A stretch of 7,760 nt of DNA from the NCBI GenBank assembly GCA_035633255.1, contig DASQFD010000128.1:1-7760 (forward strand), written 5' to 3'. The first letter of the stretch is position 1. Each line of letters opens with the position of its first letter. The DNA comes from DASQFD01 sp035633255. GTDB taxonomy: Bacteria; Actinomycetota; Actinomycetes; Actinomycetales; Dermatophilaceae. Shown here in pieces: positions 1-6,947 of this stretch. The translations under genes were made by a program, and so were the position numbers. The notes under the pieces are model-generated. The model was not told where the DNA came from. It saw only the letters and a list, made by a program, of their open reading frames with translations, and searched no databases.

Positions 1-210
1 CGCGCCCGCGGCATGCTCTTCTACCGCGTCCTGCAGCTCGCCGTCACACACGCACCCGTGCGCTACCGCGACCTGGTCGCCGACCCCAAGCCCAAGCGCC
101 TCACGCCACGACCGCCGACCCGGCGAGGCCACCCACCGAGCTTGGACCGCCCACTCGCCGACCGCCCGTGGCGCGAGATTCCAAGCACGATAGTCCGGTC
201 AGATGAATAG
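1..210 (+). CDS. 3' end of an unidentified gene entering from the left edge
   Basis: The frame is open from base 1 and ends at TAG (208-210), giving at least 69 residues. An ATG at 13 lies inside it, but no Shine-Dalgarno sequence is visible upstream in the few bases available, so I treat this as a C-terminal fragment. The first 37 or so codons end almost always in G or C, as real genes here do. The rest has mixed third positions (CCA, CGA, ATA, TCA, GAT, GAA) and is rich in Pro and Arg, like a disordered or eroded tail. The recognisable stretch reads MLFYRVLQLAVTHAPVRYRD, then a basic segment with PKPKRL. I do not recognise the family. A transposase tail is conceivable because a large inverted repeat begins three bases after the stop, but this is speculation. 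It is convergent with treZ. Confidence 0.4.
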   Translation, partial: RARGMLFYRVLQLAVTHAPVRYRDLVADPKPKRLTPRPPTRRGHPPSLDRPLADRPWREIPSTIVRSDE

Positions 211-212
211 CC

Positions 213-278
213 CTATCCTGCCAATAGGCAAGTTCGTCACCACGGTGCCGGTGACGAAGCTGCCTATTGGCAGCAAAG
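213..278. repeat. Large imperfect inverted repeat; candidate bidirectional terminator or remnant element
   Basis: Arms 213-241 and 250-278 match at 25 of 29 positions around an 8-base loop (242-249). The inner 24-base arms (218-241 and 250-273) pair at 22 of 24, with one 2-nt internal mismatch (231-232 against 259-260). The outer 13 pairs of that core are perfect. Each arm also contains its own palindrome, TGCC-AATA-GGCA (219-230) and TGCC-TATT-GGCA (261-272). The element lies between convergent genes, three bases after the left frame's stop and about 85 bases past the treZ stop, which fits a two-way terminator. No T-tract follows on either strand. That does not exclude an actinobacterial terminator, but it leaves room for a protein-binding site or a transposon-end remnant. 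Confidence 0.75.
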
Positions 279-288
279 ATACGGGCCC

Positions 289-336
289 GGCTTGGCTGCC
301 GGCTTGGCTGCCGGCTTGGCTGCCGGCTTGGCTCCC
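289..336. repeat. 12-bp tandem repeat, four copies, after the treZ stop
   Basis: Four head-to-tail copies of GGCTTGGCTGCC lie at 289-300, 301-312, 313-324 and 325-336. The first three are identical and the fourth has one change (G to C at 334). A degenerate further copy may follow at 337-348. The repeat lies 27 bases beyond the treZ stop on the minus strand. Because the unit is four codons long it stays in phase: read on from treZ through its TGA it gives Pro-Ala-Ala-Lys units. Near-identity between copies suggests recent expansion by slippage or unequal exchange. Confidence 0.9.
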
Positions 337-362
337 GGACTGGCCGCGCCGGCCCAGGGCGA

Positions 363-2186
363 TCAGGGCACCCGCAGCACCGCCACGGCACCGGCCGGCA
401 GCGCGATGCGGCCGTCCTCGACCGTGGCCGCGGGCGCGCCCCACTCGAGGACGACGTCGCCGCCCGTGACGGGCAGCGCCTGCTCGGCGTCGGCGAGGTT
501 GACCGCGACGGCGAGACCGCGATGGCGCACGACGAACCACTGCGCGTCCTCGTCGAGGGCGACGTCGACGTCCGCCAGCCGGGTCGGCCCGTCGCCGATG
601 CCGGCCTCCCGCCGCAGGCGGACGAGCGCGGCATACCAGTGGTGCATCCGGGAGTGCCGCTCCCCGGTGACCTCGTCCCAGCGCAGCACGCTCCGCCCGC
701 GGGTCGCCGGGTCCTGCGGGTCCGGCACGTCGTCCTCGCTCCAGCCGTGCGCGGCGAACTCCGCGCGCCGGCCGGTGCGGACCGCCTCGGCGAGCTCGGG
801 GTCGGGGAAGGAGGTGAAGAACTGCCACGGGGTGGAGGCGTCCCACTCCTCCCCCATGAACACCATCGGCGTCCCGGGTCCGAGGAGGTAGACCGCCGCG
901 CCGGCGGCCTGACGCGCGGCGCCGGCGAGCTGGCCGAACCGGTCCCCGGCCATCCGGTTGCCGACCTGGTCGTGCGTCTGCAGGTAGGTGACCAGTCGCC
1001 GGGCGTCGAGCCGCTCGGGGTCCACCGGCGCGCCCCACACCTCGCCGCGGAAGCTGGACCAGGTGCCGTCGTGCAGGAAGCCCCGGCCGAGCACCTTGCG
1101 GAGCACCGCGAGCGGCCCGCCGTCGGGCAGCGACCGGCAGCGCCCGGCGAAGTCCTCGTAGTAGCCCTGGGTCTCACCGCTGAGCGTGACGTGGAGCGCG
1201 TGGTGGACGTCGTCGGCCCACTGCGCCGTCATCCCGCGCCCGCCGGCCGCGGTCGGCGTCACCATCGCCGTGTCGTTGAGGTCGCTCTCGGCGACCAGGT
1301 CGAGCGGGCGGCCGAGCTCGGCGGAGAGCGCGGCGACCTCGTCGGACAGCTCCGCCAGCAGGTGGCGTGGCGAGGTGTCGACGATGGCGTGCACGGCGTC
1401 GAGGCGCAGCGCGTCGACGTGGAAGTCGCGCAGCCAGCGCAGCGCGTTCTCGACCGCGAAGCGGCGCACCTCGGCCGAGCCCTCGGCGTCGTAGTTGACC
1501 GCCGGCCCCCACGGCGTCGGGTGGGTCCGGGTGAAGTAGGGCCCGAACCGGCCGAGGTAGTTCCCCGCCGGCCCGACGTGGTTGTAGACGACGTCGAGGC
1601 AGACCCCGAGGCCGCGGGCGTGGCAGGCGTCGACGAAGCGGGCGAGGGCGGCCGGGCCGCCGGAGCCGTCGTAGCCGTCGTAGCCGTCATGGACGGCATA
1701 CAGGTCGACCCCGTCGTACCCCCAGCCCCACCGCCCGGGGAACGCGGCCACCGGCAGCACCTCGACGAGGTCCACGCCGAGCTCGACGAGGTGGTCGAGC
1801 CGCTGGGCGGCGGCGTCGAAGGTGCCCGCCTCGGTGAACGTGCCGACGTGCAGCTCGTAGACGAGGCCGCCGAGCAGGCCCGCGCCGCCGCGGGTCCCGC
1901 GCCAGTCGCCGTCGCACCACGGGTGTGCGCTCGGGTCGAACCACCGGCTGGGGCCGTCGACGCCGTGCGGCTGCCAGGCGCTACGCGGGTCGGGCAGGGC
2001 GGGTCCCTCGCCGTCGAGGAGGAAGGCGTAGTCGAGCGGCCCGTCCGCGGGCGGCTCGCCCTCCCAGCGCCACCAGCCCCCCTCGCCGGGCGCCATCGGC
2101 TCCCGGCGCCGGTCGGCCTCCCCCGGCGGGCCGAGCTCGACCTCGACGGACGACGCATCCGGGGCCCAGACCCGCAGCGCGGTCAC
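363..2186 (-). CDS. treZ: Malto-oligosyltrehalose trehalohydrolase (TreZ)
   Basis: TreZ (GH13_10) hydrolyses the alpha-1,4 bond next to the terminal alpha,alpha-1,1 unit of maltooligosyl trehalose, releasing free trehalose in the cytoplasm. It is the last step of the TreY-TreZ route. The product is 607 residues, close to the usual size near 580. Residues 1 to about 85 form the CBM48-like N-terminal domain (VWAPDASSVEVEL). The barrel follows, with region I DVVYNH (198-203), nucleophile D263 in ALRLDAVH, acid/base E300 in VAESD and stabiliser D406 in TYLQTHDQVGN; the ADDVHHALHV stretch is typical of TreZ. The last 90 or so residues are the C-terminal beta domain. I chose GTG at 2186 because it overlaps the treY stop as GTGA, has GAGGA (2191-2195) four bases upstream, and the family-like sequence starts there. 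A D-G-Y tandem insertion lies near residues 167-173. The stop is TGA, and the frame beyond it stays open for 32 codons. Confidence 0.96.
   Translation of the reverse strand: MTALRVWAPDASSVEVELGPPGEADRRREPMAPGEGGWWRWEGEPPADGPLDYAFLLDGEGPALPDPRSAWQPHGVDGPSRWFDPSAHPWCDGDWRGTRGGAGLLGGLVYELHVGTFTEAGTFDAAAQRLDHLVELGVDLVEVLPVAAFPGRWGWGYDGVDLYAVHDGYDGYDGSGGPAALARFVDACHARGLGVCLDVVYNHVGPAGNYLGRFGPYFTRTHPTPWGPAVNYDAEGSAEVRRFAVENALRWLRDFHVDALRLDAVHAIVDTSPRHLLAELSDEVAALSAELGRPLDLVAESDLNDTAMVTPTAAGGRGMTAQWADDVHHALHVTLSGETQGYYEDFAGRCRSLPDGGPLAVLRKVLGRGFLHDGTWSSFRGEVWGAPVDPERLDARRLVTYLQTHDQVGNRMAGDRFGQLAGAARQAAGAAVYLLGPGTPMVFMGEEWDASTPWQFFTSFPDPELAEAVRTGRRAEFAAHGWSEDDVPDPQDPATRGRSVLRWDEVTGERHSRMHHWYAALVRLRREAGIGDGPTRLADVDVALDEDAQWFVVRHRGLAVAVNLADAEQALPVTGGDVVLEWGAPAATVEDGRIALPAGAVAVLRVP
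1665..1691 (-). repeat. 9-bp tandem repeat inside treZ encoding Asp-Gly-Tyr
   Basis: The + strand carries GCCGTCGTA at 1665-1673 and 1674-1682, then GCCGTCATG at 1683-1691. In treZ this reads as repeated Asp-Gly-Tyr, giving the stretch HDGYDGYDGSGGP (residues 166-178). As I recall the family, this loop is usually short, of the form HEPYGGP, so about six residues appear inserted. The expansion is in frame and lies in a loop before the region I strand, so it probably leaves activity intact. Confidence 0.7.
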
Positions 2187-4699
2187 GACGTCCTCACCAG
2201 CAGCGCGACGGGCAGGGCGGCCAGCAGGTCGCCGAGGCGGCAGCCGCCGGGCCCCGAGGCGACCTCCGCGCCCGTCAGGAGGTCGCGCCAGCGGCCGGCG
2301 GGCACCCCCAGCGCGGTCTCGCCCCAGCCGCCGGCCTCGGCGAGCGTGGTCGCCGCCCGCGTCGCCACGGCGAGCACGGCCGGCCCGGAGCCGTCGCCGC
2401 GGGCGAGGGCGACGGCGTGCGGGCTGTCGCTCGGCACGCCGGCATACGTCGCCTGCTCCCCGACGAACCACTGCGGGTGGTCGCGGCGCAGACGGAGCGC
2501 CCGCGAGGTGACGAGCAGCTTCTCGTCGTCGAGGTCGGCGGGCCCGGCGCCGGCGTCCAGCCGGGCCAGCCGCGCGGCCCGGTCGCCGTAGTCGACGGGG
2601 CGCCGGTTGTCGGGGTCGACCAGGGCGAGCAACGTCAGCTCGGTGCCCTGGTAGACGTCGGCCACGCCCGGCATCGTCAGCTGGAGCAGCTTCTGGCCCA
2701 GGGTGAAGGCGCGGGCGGAGGCCGACGTGGCGGCCAGCCACCGCTCCACGTGCGCCGCGACCGCCGGGTCCCCGAGGGCGGCGCGGCCGAGTGCCACGAC
2801 CTCGTCCTCGTATGCCGGGTCGCCGTCCACCCAGGCCGTGTGCAGCTTGGCCTCGCGGACCGCCTTGAGGAGGTACTCCGCCAGGCGCGCGTCGGTGAGC
2901 GGCCACGCGCCGACGAGGGTCTGCCACAGGAGGTACTCGGTGGGGCGGTCCACGCGGCTGCCCCGGGCCCCGGCGACCAGCCGTTCCGCCTCGGGCACCC
3001 AGTCGGCCCAGTCGTCGGCTCGCTCGGCCAGGGCGGCGAGGCGGGCCCGGACGTCCTCGGCCCGCTTGGTGTCGTGCGTGGTGAGGGTCGTCAGCGTGGT
3101 CGGCCAGCTCGCGAGCCGGCTCGCGGCGTGGTCGTGGAAGTCGGCGGCGTCGATGGCGAGGTGCGCCGGGTCGCCGCCGACCTCGTTGGCGCCGGCGAGG
3201 CGGAACCAGCGGTAGAACGCGGTGTCCTCGATGCCCTTGGCCATGACCGGGCCACACGTCTGCTGGAAGCGCACCATGAGCTCGCGCTGCACGTCGGACC
3301 GCTCGCCGCCGGCGGGCACTGCGGGCGGCCGGCCGTCGTCGGTAGCGGCGCCCTCGCCCCGCACGAGGGCGGTCACCTCGGCGAGCGCCTGGTGGTCGGC
3401 GCGGTCGAGGAGGTCGGCGGCCCGCTCCCGGGCCGACTCGAGCACCGCCAGCTGGTCGGGGTCCGGGTCGCTGCCCGGCACCAGGTAGGCGCGGTAGCGG
3501 TCCATGCCCACGAGCAGCGCCAGCAGCGCGCGGCGGACCGCCTCGGGGTCCGCCCGCGCCCCGAGCCGCTCGACGAGCCGGAGCAGGCGGTTGACCTCCG
3601 CACCCTGGACCCGCTCGACGACGAGCTGCTTGGCGGTCGTGACCACCGTGTCGAGGTCCTCCTCGCCGGGGGCCCGCTCGGCCCAGAGCCGGTCGAGGGT
3701 GGCGACGCCGCGGGCGTCGGTGAGCACCTGCTGCACGCGCAGCAGCGCGTCGTAGCCGGTCGTGCCGGCGCACCGCCAGGACGCGGGCAGCTCCTCCTCG
3801 CCCTCGAGGATCTTCTCCGCCACCACCCAGGCGCCGCCGGTCACTTCGGCGAGCCGGGCCAGGTAGCCGCCCGGGTCGGCCAGGCCGTCCGGGTGGTCGA
3901 TGCGCAGCCCGTCGACGGCGCCGGCGCGGTGCAGCTCGCGCAGCAGGGCGTGGGTGGCGTCGAAGACCGCGGGGTCCTCGACCTGCACCGCGATGAGCGT
4001 GGTGACGTCGAAGAACCGCCGGTAGTTCAGGTCGGTGGCCGCCTCGCGCCAGTCGGAGAGCCGGTAGGCCTGCGCGCCGACAGCCTCCTCGACCGGCAGA
4101 CCCTCCGTGCCCGGTCGCAGCGGGAACTCGTGGTCGTAGTAGCGCAGCACCGGCTCGTCCCCGTCGGCGCCGCCGTCCCCGGCGACGCTCAGCTCGCCGG
4201 CCCCGAGCACCGAGGCCAGGGGGCCACCCAGCACCGGCATGAGCAGCCGGCCGCCCTCGGCCTGCCACTCCACGTCGAACCAGGAGGCGAAGGGCGACTC
4301 CTGCCCTCGCCGCAGGACGTCCCACAGCGCCCGGTTGAGGTGGGTGGGCGTCGGCACCGTCATGTGGTTGGGCACCACGTCGACGACCACCCCCAGCCCG
4401 GCCGCGTGCGCGGCGGCGACCAGCCGGTCGAACGCCGCGCGGCCGCCGGCCTCGTCGTTCAGCCGGCCGTGGTCCACGACGTCGTACCCGTGCCGGGACC
4501 CGGGCGCGGGTTGCAGGATCGGCGAGAGGTAGAGGTGGGTCACCCCGAGCGAGGCCAGGTATGCCGTCTGCTCCGCCGCGTCGTCGAAGCCGAAGTCCCC
4601 GTGCACCTGCAGGCGGTAGGTCGAGACGGGCACCGGCCGGCCCGGGCCGGGACGGTGGGCACCCACGGAGCCGGCCGGCATACCTGCCGGGTCGTTCAC
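2183..4699 (-). CDS. treY: Maltooligosyl trehalose synthase (TreY)
   Basis: TreY (GH13_26) is an intramolecular transglucosylase. It turns the reducing-end alpha-1,4 linkage of a maltodextrin into an alpha,alpha-1,1 linkage, making the TreZ substrate. From GTG 4699 the product is 838 residues, longer than the 770-or-so typical of the family. The excess comes from about 22 Pro/Gly-rich residues before the conserved PVSTYRLQ (24-31) and from Gly/Asp-rich loops (about 171-183 and 447-468). Visible motifs are region I DVVPNH (107-112), nucleophile D268 in GLRIDHPDGL, acid/base E295 in WVVAEKIL, the family segment VMAKGIEDTAFYRW (485-498) and region IV TTHDTKR with D543. I chose GTG 4699 because it overlaps the treX stop as GTGA, the same join used at treY-treZ, although no clear Shine-Dalgarno precedes it. 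ATG 4681 (832 residues) and GTG 4633 are alternatives, both without a well-spaced site. Translation is probably coupled to treX. Confidence 0.95.
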   Translation of the reverse strand: MNDPAGMPAGSVGAHRPGPGRPVPVSTYRLQVHGDFGFDDAAEQTAYLASLGVTHLYLSPILQPAPGSRHGYDVVDHGRLNDEAGGRAAFDRLVAAAHAAGLGVVVDVVPNHMTVPTPTHLNRALWDVLRRGQESPFASWFDVEWQAEGGRLLMPVLGGPLASVLGAGELSVAGDGGADGDEPVLRYYDHEFPLRPGTEGLPVEEAVGAQAYRLSDWREAATDLNYRRFFDVTTLIAVQVEDPAVFDATHALLRELHRAGAVDGLRIDHPDGLADPGGYLARLAEVTGGAWVVAEKILEGEEELPASWRCAGTTGYDALLRVQQVLTDARGVATLDRLWAERAPGEEDLDTVVTTAKQLVVERVQGAEVNRLLRLVERLGARADPEAVRRALLALLVGMDRYRAYLVPGSDPDPDQLAVLESARERAADLLDRADHQALAEVTALVRGEGAATDDGRPPAVPAGGERSDVQRELMVRFQQTCGPVMAKGIEDTAFYRWFRLAGANEVGGDPAHLAIDAADFHDHAASRLASWPTTLTTLTTHDTKRAEDVRARLAALAERADDWADWVPEAERLVAGARGSRVDRPTEYLLWQTLVGAWPLTDARLAEYLLKAVREAKLHTAWVDGDPAYEDEVVALGRAALGDPAVAAHVERWLAATSASARAFTLGQKLLQLTMPGVADVYQGTELTLLALVDPDNRRPVDYGDRAARLARLDAGAGPADLDDEKLLVTSRALRLRRDHPQWFVGEQATYAGVPSDSPHAVALARGDGSGPAVLAVATRAATTLAEAGGWGETALGVPAGRWRDLLTGAEVASGPGGCRLGDLLAALPVALLVRTS

Positions 4700-6846
4700 G
4701 CCCGTGTCTTGGGTGACGTACCGGGGCTGTGCGACTGGGGCAGGCGCGGCCCCCTCAGCACCACCACCGACCGCGGGCCGACGGGCAGCAGCGCCTCGGG
4801 AAGGTGCTCGGTCTCGTCCACGACGTCGGCCGCGGTGTCCACCTCGACGTACCACCGGTCGGCCCAGTCCTTGGGCGGGAGGGTGAAGGTGTACTCCTCG
4901 TGCGCGGCGTTGAGGAGGATGAGGAAGTCGTCGTCCACGATCGGCTGTCCGCGGTCGTCGGGCTCCGGGATGGCCGCGCCGTTGAGGAAGACCCCGAGCG
5001 TGCGGGCCTCACCCCGATTCCAGTCCTCCTGGCTCATGTCCTCGCCGCTGGGCTTGAGCCAGTGGATGTCACCGAGGGTGGACTCACCGCCGTGCTCGGC
5101 GCTGCCGGCGAAGAAGCGGCGGCGGCGGAAGACGGGGTGCTCGTGCCGGAGCCGGACGATGTCCCGGGTGAAGGAGAGCAGCCCCTGCTGCATGTCGTCG
5201 AGGTCCCAGTCCACCCAGGCCAGCTCGTTGTCCTGGCAGTAGACGTTGTTGTTGCCGGACTGGGTACGGCCCAGCTCGTCACCGTGGGTGATCATCGGCA
5301 CGCCCTGGGAGAGCAGGAGGGTGGTGAGGAAGTTGCGCTGCTGGCGGGCGCGGAGCGCCTGCACCTCCGGGTCGTCGGTGGGTCCCTCGGCGCCGCAGTT
5401 CCAGGACCGGTTGTGGCTCTCCCCGTCGTGGTTGTCCTCGCCGTTGGCGTCGTTGTGCTTCTCGTTGTAGGAGACCAGGTCGCGCAGGGTGAAGCCGTCG
5501 TGGGCGGTGACGAAGTTGATGGAGGCGATCGGCTTGCGGCCGCTGTGCTCGTAGAGGTCGCTGCTGCCGGTCAGGCGCGAGCCGAACTCACCGAGCGTGC
5601 GCGGCTCGCCGCGCCAGAAGTCGCGGACGGTGTCGCGGTACCGCCCGTTCCACTCCGTCCACAGCGGCGGGAAGCCGCCGACCTGGTAGCCGCCGTCACC
5701 GACGTCCCACGGCTCGGCGATCAGCTTGACCTGGGAGATCAGCGGGTCCTGCTGGATGATGTCGAAGAAGGCGGACAGCTTGTCGACCTCGTGGAACTGG
5801 CGGGCCAGGGTCGCCGCGAGGTCGAAGCGGAAACCGTCGACGTGCATGTCGAACGCCCAGTACCGCAGCGAGTCCATGATCAGCTGCAGGACGTGCGGGT
5901 TGCGCATGAGCAGGCTGTTGCCGGTGCCCGTGGTGTCATAGTAGTGGGCCCGGTCGTCGTCGACGAGGCGGTAGTACGCGGCGTTGTCGATGCCGCGGAA
6001 GCAGATGGTCGGGCCCTTCTCGTTGCCCTCGGCCGTGTGGTTGTAGACGACGTCGAGGATGACCTCGATGTTGGCCTCGTGCAGCGCCTTGACCATGGCC
6101 TTGAACTCGCTGACCTGCTGGCCGCGCTGGCCGATCGCGTAGCCGTTGTGCGGGGCGAGGAAGCCGATGGTGTTGTAGCCCCAGTAGTTGAACAGGCCCT
6201 TGGCCTGCAGGGAGGTGTCGTTGACGAACTGGTGCACGGGCATCAGCTCGATGGCGTTGACGCCGAGCTCGGTGAGGTGGGCGATGATCGCCGGGTGCCC
6301 GATGGCGGCGTACGTGCCGCGGATCTCCTCGGGCACCTCGGGGTGGGTCATCGTCAGGCCCTTGACGTGGGCCTCGTAGATGACGGTGTCGTGGTACTCG
6401 TGCCGCGGCGGCCGGTCGTGGCCCCAGTCGAAGTACGGGTTGATGACGATGCTGAGCATCGTCTTGCCCAGGGAGTCCTCGGTGTTGCGCTCCTCCGGGT
6501 GGTTGAAGTCGTAGGAGAAGAGCGCCTGGTCGTCCTCCACCTGGCCCTCGATGGCCTTGGCGTAGGGGTCCAGCAGCAGCTTGTTCGGGTCGCAGCGGTG
6601 GCCCTCGGCGGGGTCGTACGGCCCGTGCACGCGGTAGCCGTAGCGCTGACCGGGCTGGACGTTGGGGAGGTAGCCGTGCCAGACGAAGCCGTCGACCTCC
6701 GGCAGGGCGATGCGGCTCTCCACCCCGTCGTCGTCGATGAGGCAGAGCTCGACGTCCTCCGCGATCTCGGAGAAGAGGGCGAAGTTGACGCCGCTCCCGT
6801 CGTACGTCGCCCCGAGGGGGTATGCCGATCCGGGCCAGATCTCCAT
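4696..6846 (-). CDS. treX: Glycogen debranching enzyme, isoamylase type (TreX/GlgX)
   Basis: This GH13_11 enzyme hydrolyses alpha-1,6 branches in glycogen or limit dextrin, giving linear maltodextrins for TreY. The product is 716 residues, normal for TreX/GlgX. A CBM48 domain spans about residues 10-95 (PLGATYDGSGVNFALFSE). The barrel carries region I DVVYNH (265-270), nucleophile D342 in VDGFRFDLA, acid/base E378 in LIAEPWD and stabiliser D450 in NFVTAHDGFTLRDLVSYNEK. A beta domain closes the protein, which ends in a short Ser/Pro-rich tail. The start is ATG 6846: GGAAGG lies six bases upstream and MEIWPGSAYPLGA is the expected N-terminus. It is the first gene of the operon and its TGA overlaps the treY start. 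Sequence alone cannot separate TreX from GlgX; the treY-treZ linkage favours the trehalose role, but a part in glycogen turnover is likely too. GC looks lower than in treY and treZ because the protein uses more Asn, Ile, Tyr and Lys. Confidence 0.97.
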   Translation of the reverse strand: MEIWPGSAYPLGATYDGSGVNFALFSEIAEDVELCLIDDDGVESRIALPEVDGFVWHGYLPNVQPGQRYGYRVHGPYDPAEGHRCDPNKLLLDPYAKAIEGQVEDDQALFSYDFNHPEERNTEDSLGKTMLSIVINPYFDWGHDRPPRHEYHDTVIYEAHVKGLTMTHPEVPEEIRGTYAAIGHPAIIAHLTELGVNAIELMPVHQFVNDTSLQAKGLFNYWGYNTIGFLAPHNGYAIGQRGQQVSEFKAMVKALHEANIEVILDVVYNHTAEGNEKGPTICFRGIDNAAYYRLVDDDRAHYYDTTGTGNSLLMRNPHVLQLIMDSLRYWAFDMHVDGFRFDLAATLARQFHEVDKLSAFFDIIQQDPLISQVKLIAEPWDVGDGGYQVGGFPPLWTEWNGRYRDTVRDFWRGEPRTLGEFGSRLTGSSDLYEHSGRKPIASINFVTAHDGFTLRDLVSYNEKHNDANGEDNHDGESHNRSWNCGAEGPTDDPEVQALRARQQRNFLTTLLLSQGVPMITHGDELGRTQSGNNNVYCQDNELAWVDWDLDDMQQGLLSFTRDIVRLRHEHPVFRRRRFFAGSAEHGGESTLGDIHWLKPSGEDMSQEDWNRGEARTLGVFLNGAAIPEPDDRGQPIVDDDFLILLNAAHEEYTFTLPPKDWADRWYVEVDTAADVVDETEHLPEALLPVGPRSVVVLRGPRLPQSHSPGTSPKTRA

Positions 6847-6852
6847 GCGGGG

Positions 6853-6860
6853 CCTTCCGT
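6853..6860 (-). promoter_or_regulatory. Ribosome-binding site of treX
   Basis: On the minus strand this reads ACGGAAGG, with GGAAGG (6858-6853) six bases before ATG 6846. It fixes the treX start. The bases between it and the start form part of an 8-base sequence complementary to a segment farther upstream in the leader (6908-6915). Confidence 0.75.
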
Positions 6861-6947
6861 GTCAGTGCGGGCGCGGGGCGTGAGGGGCCCCGCCCGGGGA
6901 CGCCCTCGGCCCCGCGTGTCGTGCGTCGCAGCCCCGAGGGGCCGGGA

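Noticed and set aside
201..280. AGAT at 201-204 and 277-280 as a target-site duplication around the inverted repeat
   Set aside because: The four-base match is not placed symmetrically about the dyad centre and is expected by chance.
289..336. Short tandem array considered as a CRISPR
   Set aside because: Units are 12 bp and directly adjacent with no spacers, and there are no cas genes.
363..365. The treZ TGA as a selenocysteine or other recoded codon
   Set aside because: The conserved TreZ C-terminus ends just before it, and no downstream conserved domain or recoding structure is evident.
203..469. A + strand small protein with A-W-L-P repeats
   Set aside because: The repeat is just the 12-bp tandem array read in another phase; the N-terminal part is the inverted repeat and the rest is antisense treZ. 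No Shine-Dalgarno was seen.
267..2591. A + strand open frame of 774 codons opposite treZ and the end of treY
   Set aside because: It is fully antisense to genes with intact catalytic motifs, is very Arg/Gly/Val/Glu-rich and has no family features. GC-rich genes commonly leave such frames open.
1925..5242. A + strand open frame of 1105 codons opposite treY
   Set aside because: It spans three minus-strand genes in antisense, crosses their boundaries and shows only composition-driven low-complexity protein.
6931..6942. GCCCCGAGGGGC as a terminator hairpin
   Set aside because: The loop would be only two bases, no T-tract follows, and it lies between divergent genes where no terminator is needed.
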